From Methanomassiliicoccus sp. UBA345 (GTDB taxonomy: Archaea; Thermoplasmatota; Thermoplasmata; Methanomassiliicoccales; Methanomassiliicoccaceae): a DNA stretch of 9,055 bases. Below are positions 4,787-9,055 of the stretch, piece after piece. The stretch covers positions 6,153 to 15,207 of the forward strand of contig DATD01000023.1 in the NCBI GenBank assembly GCA_002504525.1. Direction: 5' to 3'. The translations under genes and the position numbers were made by a program. Positions within the stretch are counted from its first letter, which is position 1; each line of letters opens with the position of its first letter. The notes below the pieces were generated by a model. The model was not told the origin of the DNA and ran no database searches. It saw nothing but the letters and a program-made list of their open reading frames with translations.

Positions 4787-7396
4787 TCATGTAGGCGCTC
4801 CGATCCTACCTGGGTTCAAGATGCGGCTGCGGTAGAACAGGGTTTTCAGCAGCTCCACTAGGCCAAGGTAGGCTAGCGCGAAGAGCGCCAGGATGGCGTA
4901 GAACTCCATCGGCAGGTGAACGAACTGGAACGGACCGGCCAGGGCGCTGAAGGGGGCGAGCAGGGCGAAAAGCACCACCGCCAGACTGCTCGCCACCAGA
5001 GCCGTGCTCGGCCTGCTCCGGAAAAATGGTGTCCGGGAGGTCCGTATGGAGAATATGACCAGCGTCTGGGTGGTGATCGATTCGACGAACCATGCGGTCT
5101 GGAAGAAGCCGGCATCGGCATGAAAGTAGAATAGGAGCACCAAGAACGTCAGGATGTCGAACAGTGAGCTGATCGGACCGAAGAAGATCATGAAGTCCCT
5201 GATGAACCTGATGTCCATTCGCTTTGCTCCCGACATGTATTCCGCGTCCACTCTATCGGTGGGTATGGCCGCCTCGGAGAGGTCGTAGAGCAGGTTGTTG
5301 AGCAAGATCTGGACCGGGAGCATGGGCAGGAATGGTAGGAAGAGGGAGGCCGCCGCTGCCGAGAACATGTTCCCGAAGTTGGAGCTTATGCCCATCTGGA
5401 TATACTTCATGGTGTTGCCAAAGGTCCGCCTCCCCTCCAGCACTCCCTCTTCGAGCACCCGGAGATCGTTCTTGAGGAGGATTATATCCGCGGCCTCCTT
5501 TGCCACATCCACGGCGTTGTCCACGGATATGCCGACATCCGCGGCCCGGATGGAGGGCGCGTCGTTAACCCCATCGCCGAGGTAGCCAACGACGTGCCCG
5601 TTCGACTTCAAGGCCATGATGATGTCGTTCTTCTGGCCGGGGTTGACCCTGGCGAAGATGTTGTTCTTCTCGACCAGATCGCGCATGTCCTCGGAGCTCT
5701 TGTTCACCAGGTCCTTGCCGAGAACGATGCCGGTGATGCTGAAGCCCAGCTCCCGGCACACCTTCTTGGTGACCATCTCGCTGTCCCCGGTGATGACCTT
5801 GAGCTCGATGTTGGAGCCATGGAGCATCCCAAGGGCTTCACGGGCGCTCTGCTTGGGAGGGTCCAGGAACGCAACGAACCCAACGAATATCATCTCCTTC
5901 TCGTCCTCTCGCCCATAATCATCGCGATCGCCGACGGGTTTGTAGGCGACACCAAGGAGACGCAGACCGTCAGCGCTCATCTGTTCATACTGTTCCATGA
6001 TCGCACTGCGTGCGGATGAGCTCAACGTTCCGGACTGCTTCCCCCGCGTCTCGAAGGTCGAAGAGATATCCATCATGCTCTCGGGCGCGCCCTTGGTCAC
6101 CATGATCGTCCCGCTGGAGGACCTGACGATGACGGATACCCTTCTCCTTTCGAAGTCGAAGGGGATTTCCTCGAGCAGCGAGTAATCACTTATATCGACC
6201 TTCCCGTGGTCCAGGATGGCCTTGTCGAGGGGGCTCCGCAGTCCGGTCTCGAAGTTGCTGTTGATGTAGGAGAGCGCCAGCACCTTGTCGTCGGGGGCGC
6301 CGTCTGGACCCACATACTGAACCAACGCGACGTGGTCCTCGGTGAGCGTTCCGGTCTTGTCCGTGCACAGGACATCCATGCTCCCGTAGTTCTGGATGGA
6401 CTCGAGCCGTTTTACGATCACCCCTTTCTTGCTCATGTCCATCGCACCCTTGGACAGATTGATGGTGAGGATCATGGGCAGGAGTTCCGGCGTCAGGCCG
6501 ACCGCGAGGGCGACCGAGAACAAGAGGGAATCGAGGATGCCGCGATGGTTCAACATGTTGACGACGAAAACGAAGATCACCAGGGCAATGGTCACTCTCA
6601 TTATGAGGTAACCGAAGCGGGTGGACGCACGCTCGAACTCCGTCGGGGGGCGCCTGGCCACGAGGTGCTTCACAATATCGGCATATCGGGTGTGCTTTCC
6701 CGTCCTCACGGCCACGCCGGTCGCGGTCCCGTTGACCACCGATGTGCCCATGAAAAGGTAATCGGTCCACTGCGTGTCGTCGCCCACATTTTCTGGCGTG
6801 AGGGGCCGGGGGCCCTTCTCTGCGGCCACGGACTCACCAGTAAGGGCGGATTGATTGATGAACAGGTCCTTGCTGCTGACAACCCTCAGCCCTGCTGGGA
6901 CTATGTCTCCCGCACCCAGGTGGACGATGTCCCCCGGGGCGATCTGGGCGATGGGGAGCTCGACCCTGGAACCGTTCCTGGTCAGGGTCGCGTTGGTCGA
7001 GACGCGGCTGGCAAGCTCCTTCGATGCGTTCTCCGCCCTATTCTCCTGGATGAAGCGTAGGATGGTGCTGAGCAGGACGATGATGAATATGATCGAGGAG
7101 CTCGTCGCATCACCGGTGAAGAGGGTCACCGTGCCTGCGAAGAGCAGGACGAGCACGAGGGGATCACGAAAATAAGATAGGAAGCGTACGATGCTGTGCT
7201 TCTGTTTCTTCTCGGCGACCTCATTGGTTCCATAACGCTTGAGCCTCACCGAGGCCTCGTCGCTGCTCAACCCGTGCTCCACGGTAACGTCCAGCCGCTT
7301 CAACACCTCTGCGGCCTCGAGGGTCAGGACGTCCTCGTTGGATATCAGCTCGGCTTCATCGGTCAGGTCGCTGGGATGCCCAGCCTCTCTAGACAT
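4787..7396 (-). CDS. mgtA: Magnesium-translocating P-type ATPase (P3B, MgtA-like)
   Basis: This 869-residue membrane ATPase is predicted to import Mg2+ using ATP. An N-terminal cytosolic region and TM1-2 (about 80-115) lead to the actuator domain with T-G-E-S at 186-189. TM3-4 follow (about 262-310), with the P3B-type G-L-T-P-E-L-L-P-M at 300-308. D346 in D-K-T-G-T-L-T (346-352) is the phosphorylated aspartate. The nucleotide-binding domain has K-G-A-P-E at 435-439, and the hinge has T-G-D at 536-538 and G-D-G-V-N-D at 607-612. A C-terminal membrane block (about 665-855) includes N-L-L-Y-D at 701-705, typical of MgtA/MgtB. All catalytic motifs are intact and length is close to bacterial MgtA (about 900). 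Sequence around TM4 and the phosphorylation site is very MgtA-like, which favours Mg2+ over Ca2+. The ATG at 7396 fits a TATA-like box 30 bp upstream, so little or no leader exists and an mgtA-type leader riboswitch is not expected. Confidence 0.95.
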   Translation of the reverse strand: MSREAGHPSDLTDEAELISNEDVLTLEAAEVLKRLDVTVEHGLSSDEASVRLKRYGTNEVAEKKQKHSIVRFLSYFRDPLVLVLLFAGTVTLFTGDATSSSIIFIIVLLSTILRFIQENRAENASKELASRVSTNATLTRNGSRVELPIAQIAPGDIVHLGAGDIVPAGLRVVSSKDLFINQSALTGESVAAEKGPRPLTPENVGDDTQWTDYLFMGTSVVNGTATGVAVRTGKHTRYADIVKHLVARRPPTEFERASTRFGYLIMRVTIALVIFVFVVNMLNHRGILDSLLFSVALAVGLTPELLPMILTINLSKGAMDMSKKGVIVKRLESIQNYGSMDVLCTDKTGTLTEDHVALVQYVGPDGAPDDKVLALSYINSNFETGLRSPLDKAILDHGKVDISDYSLLEEIPFDFERRRVSVIVRSSSGTIMVTKGAPESMMDISSTFETRGKQSGTLSSSARSAIMEQYEQMSADGLRLLGVAYKPVGDRDDYGREDEKEMIFVGFVAFLDPPKQSAREALGMLHGSNIELKVITGDSEMVTKKVCRELGFSITGIVLGKDLVNKSSEDMRDLVEKNNIFARVNPGQKNDIIMALKSNGHVVGYLGDGVNDAPSIRAADVGISVDNAVDVAKEAADIILLKNDLRVLEEGVLEGRRTFGNTMKYIQMGISSNFGNMFSAAAASLFLPFLPMLPVQILLNNLLYDLSEAAIPTDRVDAEYMSGAKRMDIRFIRDFMIFFGPISSLFDILTFLVLLFYFHADAGFFQTAWFVESITTQTLVIFSIRTSRTPFFRSRPSTALVASSLAVVLFALLAPFSALAGPFQFVHLPMEFYAILALFALAYLGLVELLKTLFYRSRILNPGRIGAPT

Positions 7397-7420
7397 AGAC
7401 GTTTTCCGTTCGGAACGCTT

Positions 7421-7430
7421 GGTATTTATT
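7421..7430 (-). promoter_or_regulatory. TATA-like box of the Mg2+ ATPase gene
   Basis: The minus strand reads AATAAATACC, centred about 30 bp from the ATG at 7396, predicting a start near 7400 and a leader of only a few bases. Confidence 0.5.
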
Positions 7431-7453
7431 GCTCGTCAGAAGCGGGTACAAAC

Positions 7454-7463
7454 AAAGATATAC
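7454..7463 (+). promoter_or_regulatory. TATA box of the superoxide dismutase gene
   Basis: The plus strand reads AAAGATATAC, centred near 7459. Transcription would begin near 7485, seven bases before the ATG at 7492. This supports 7492 over the longer frame from 7429, whose first codons overlap the box. Confidence 0.6.
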
Positions 7464-7491
7464 CGGGGGTTCGGAAAATCACAGCGATATC

Positions 7492-8175
7492 ATGTCGGAA
7501 AGCAAAGGCTTCTACTCTCTCCCAGCGCTCCCCTATGGATACGGTGATCTCGCCCCCTTCATCTCTGAGCAGTTGCTCAGGGTGCACCACGACGGGCACC
7601 ACCAGAAGTATGTCAACCAGGCCAATGCCCTGCTGGAGAAGCTGGACAAGGCGCGGGTGGACGGCACCATGGGTCCGATGAAGTGCGACACCCAGGCGCT
7701 GGCGTTCAACGCGGGAGGCCACTATCTTCACCAGCTGTACTGGTCCAACATGGCCCCGGCCAGCTCCGGAGGCGGCGGCAAACCGGGCGGGACCATCGCC
7801 GATCTGCTGGAGCAGGAGTTCGGATCGTTCGAGCGCTTCAAGCAGGAGTTCACCGAGGTCGCCAACTCCGTCGAGTCATCGGGCTGGGCGGTGCTGGTCA
7901 TGTGCATGCAGACCGACAGGCCGATGTTGATGCAGGTGAAGGACCACCACCTGTACTCCATACCAGGCTTCCGCGTCCTCATGGTCCTGGACGTGTGGGA
8001 GCATGCCTACTACCTCGACTATCGCAACGAGAAGGCGAAGTACAACAAGGCGTTCTGGGACGTGGTGAACTGGGACGAGGTGGACCGGCGGGCCGAGAAG
8101 ATCCTGGGGACGGAGAAGGTGGAATCGCGCAAGGCGGTGAACTCGGCCACCGCCCACGTCATTCCGAAGCGTTGA
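7492..8175 (+). CDS. Superoxide dismutase, Fe/Mn family
   Basis: This 227-residue cytosolic enzyme would dismute superoxide to O2 and H2O2. The four metal ligands are H32 (V-H-H-D-G-H-H), H80 (Y-L-H-Q-L-Y-W), D167 and H171 (L-D-V-W-E-H-A-Y-Y). Second-sphere Y40 is also present. G76 occupies the position where E. coli Fe-SOD has its active-site Gln, and no Mn-type Gln is seen downstream. Instead H152 (V-K-D-H-H) aligns with H145 of the Mycobacterium tuberculosis iron enzyme, and archaeal SODs such as that of Sulfolobus also carry His in this region. Iron or cambialistic use is therefore more likely, but metal preference is not certain from sequence. The start at 7492 is set by the family N-terminus (F-Y-S-L-P-A-L-P-Y) and the TATA box at 7454-7463. 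It diverges from the Mg2+ ATPase gene and is followed after 65 bp by the MEDS gene on the same strand. Confidence 0.95.
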   Translation: MSESKGFYSLPALPYGYGDLAPFISEQLLRVHHDGHHQKYVNQANALLEKLDKARVDGTMGPMKCDTQALAFNAGGHYLHQLYWSNMAPASSGGGGKPGGTIADLLEQEFGSFERFKQEFTEVANSVESSGWAVLVMCMQTDRPMLMQVKDHHLYSIPGFRVLMVLDVWEHAYYLDYRNEKAKYNKAFWDVVNWDEVDRRAEKILGTEKVESRKAVNSATAHVIPKR

Positions 8176-8189
8176 CGTCGGATACCAAT

Positions 8190-8198
8190 CTTTGTAAG
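8190..8198 (+). promoter_or_regulatory. Possible TATA-like element of the MEDS gene
   Basis: CTTTGTAAG is the only AT-rich patch between the SOD stop and the MEDS gene. A start about 26 bp on (about 8220) would leave about 20 nt before the ATG at 8241. GGAGAGG at 8218-8224 is purine-rich but sits 16 bases before that ATG, too far for a typical ribosome binding site. Weak. Confidence 0.25.
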
Positions 8199-8240
8199 GC
8201 TCCTCGCCCATGGGGGCGGAGAGGCGATCAGATCGAAGCG

Positions 8241-8850
8241 ATGGACCGATGAGCTGAGGCGGGGCGACCAGGTCGCCAATCTACATCGTTCCGACATCGA
8301 GCAGGCCAGGGTGCTGCTGGACCTGCTCCGATGGATGGGCGAGGGCGACAAGATGGTCCTCCTCACCGACAGCTGGGAGAGGCCGGTGTTCCGCAACGCC
8401 ATTCTCGACGCGGCGGTGGAGGAAGGCCGCCTCAGCGTACAGCCGTCCTGTTCCATCATGCGCGCGTCCGGCCGCTTCGACCCCGAGGCGTTCCTGCGAT
8501 CCCTGATCCAAGAGGTAACCCTTTCCAGCGAGGAGGGCCACACGCATACGGTGCTGGTGTGGGAGGCCGACTGGGCCGCCTCGTCGGAGGAGGACTCGCG
8601 CAGCGTAGCCGAGTTCGGCGCCCATCTGTCCCTGGCCCGGCTGCCGGGAGAGCCGACGATAGTAGTGCAGTACGGCACCAGGGCGTTCTCGCCCAGGCAG
8701 ACCGAGATGCACCGCCGCAGCAACCAGCTGGTGCTGGAGGCCGGCGCCCTGACCCGCAACTTCTGGGTCGTTTCGACGCAATCGTTCGACCGCCGCATGA
8801 GCGCCAGGATGGCCGAGGTCGCCGGCAACATCGGTCAGAGCGGTAGGTGA
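8241..8850 (+). CDS. MEDS-domain sensory protein, apparent +1 frameshift at 5' end
   Basis: The body is a MEDS domain (methanogen/methylotroph DcmR-type sensory domain), a RecA-like fold thought to sense small ligands, often C1 or hydrocarbon compounds. Family-like segments, numbered from the ATG at 8241 after frame correction, are L-R-R-G-D-Q-V-A-N-L-H (5-15), G-R-F-D-P (77-81), W-E-A-D-W (107-111), V-V-Q-Y-G-T-R-A-F-S-P (141-151) and G-A-L-T-R-N (168-173). No kinase, PAS or DNA-binding domain follows, so it is a stand-alone domain of about 202 residues. The 5' end is odd: the homologous frame starts before the first standard start codon, GTG at 8311. From ATG 8241 one reads M-D-R and then TGA; skipping T8250 gives M-D-R-E-L-R-R-G-D. 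Either a sequence error, a mutation, a recoding site, or a non-standard start such as ATC 8227 explains this. It ends exactly where the convergent Lrp gene ends. Confidence 0.7.
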
Positions 8851-9055
8851 TCACAGTCCCGGGTACCGCACCACCGGCTCCAGCACCATGGTGACCTCGA
8901 AGTTGGTGAACCCCAGCGGGCGGATCTTCCGGTCTATGATGTCAACCAGCTCCTGGTTGTTGGTGGCTCGAGCGCGGAACATGATGCGCCTCTCTCCGGT
9001 CACGCGCAGGATCTCCGAGATGTTCTCCAGCGAGTAAAGCGCCGCCACCGCTGAC
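8851..9055 (-). CDS. Partial Lrp/AsnC-family regulator, C-terminal ligand-binding (RAM) domain
   Basis: The 3' end of a gene that continues past the right edge; 67 residues and a TGA stop are visible. The sequence fits the AsnC/Lrp C-terminal RAM domain. It has an amphipathic start (S-A-V-A-A-L-Y-S-L-E-N-I-S-E), the V-T-G-E-R strand-turn that corresponds to the family's V-T-G-x-x-D, then F-R-A-R-A, a helix (N-Q-E-L-V-D-I-I-D-R-K-I) and a final strand (F-E-V-T-M-V-L-E). This domain mediates dimer and octamer assembly and amino-acid effector binding. The N-terminal helix-turn-helix is outside the window, so a stand-alone RAM protein cannot be excluded. The GTG at 9048 is internal, since the frame stays open to the edge. 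Its stop codon directly abuts that of the MEDS gene. Confidence 0.85.
   Translation of the reverse strand, partial: SAVAALYSLENISEILRVTGERRIMFRARATNNQELVDIIDRKIRPLGFTNFEVTMVLEPVVRYPGL

Larger units (their letters stand above)
7402..7478. promoter_or_regulatory. Inverted-repeat sites in the divergent mgtA/SOD promoter region
   Basis: TTTTCCG at 7402-7408 and its reverse complement CGGAAAA at 7472-7478 lie symmetrically about position 7440, each close to the predicted transcript start of the gene it faces. The first also belongs to a 12-bp inverted repeat, TTCCG-TT-CGGAA (7404-7415), and TTCGGAA recurs at 7470-7476. This could be a paired operator for one regulator acting on both genes. With seven-base arms chance is possible, so the call is tentative. 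Confidence 0.3.

Noticed and set aside
7397..7491. mgtA-type Mg2+ riboswitch or leader peptide upstream of the ATPase gene
   Set aside because: The TATA-like box lies only about 30 bp from the start codon, leaving essentially no leader RNA.
8019..8831. 270-codon minus-strand frame opposite the MEDS gene
   Set aside because: It overlaps the end of the SOD gene and has Ser/Arg-rich composition without a domain; the plus strand matches the MEDS family along its length.

Overview
The window (about 60% G+C, no rRNA or tRNA, no mobile element, no CRISPR) reads as an ordinary stretch of an archaeal chromosome. The archaeal signs are AT-rich TATA-like boxes about 26-31 bp upstream of chosen start codons, often with no room for a leader; an Lrp/AsnC regulator; an aSelBL-type elongation-factor relative; a stand-alone MEDS-domain protein; and an archaeal-type peroxiredoxin with a C-terminal Cys pair. 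High G+C together with aSelBL and MEDS proteins suggests a methanogen-related euryarchaeon of the Thermoplasmata, possibly Methanomassiliicoccales. That assignment is inference, because no taxonomic marker gene is present.

Layout: 1-498 (+) is the 3' part of a lipocalin-fold-like (DUF7064/AttH-CrtC-like) gene. It converges on a block of four minus-strand genes: DHA2 MFS exporter (3993-2491), aSelBL pseudo-GTPase (2376-1420), a small Cys/His-rich unknown protein (1379-1029) and an HHE hemerythrin (950-531). Each has its own TATA-like element, so this is a tandem array rather than one clear operon. The MFS gene is divergent from a peroxiredoxin (4109-4777, +). The peroxiredoxin converges with only 9 bp spacing on an MgtA-type P-type ATPase (7396-4787, -). 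The ATPase is divergent from an Fe/Mn superoxide dismutase (7492-8175, +), sharing a 95-bp promoter region. After the SOD comes a MEDS-domain gene (about 8241-8850, +) whose 5' end appears frameshifted or uses an unusual start. It abuts, with zero spacing, the end of an Lrp/AsnC-family gene (9055-8851, -) that runs off the window.

Functionally the window groups three proteins linked to oxygen or peroxide handling (hemerythrin, peroxiredoxin, SOD) with two transporters (drug/proton-type exporter, Mg2+ import ATPase) and sensory/regulatory proteins (MEDS, Lrp). SOD would turn superoxide into peroxide, which the peroxiredoxin can reduce; the hemerythrin could bind O2 or iron. The genes are not co-transcribed, so cooperation is inferred from proximity only.

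There is no gene-free stretch above 300 bases; the longest gaps are about 115 bp. The items most worth a second look are the elongation-factor paralogue with all GTPase motifs lost, the CGA-TGA frameshift junction at the MEDS start, and the unrecognised Cys/His-rich protein.
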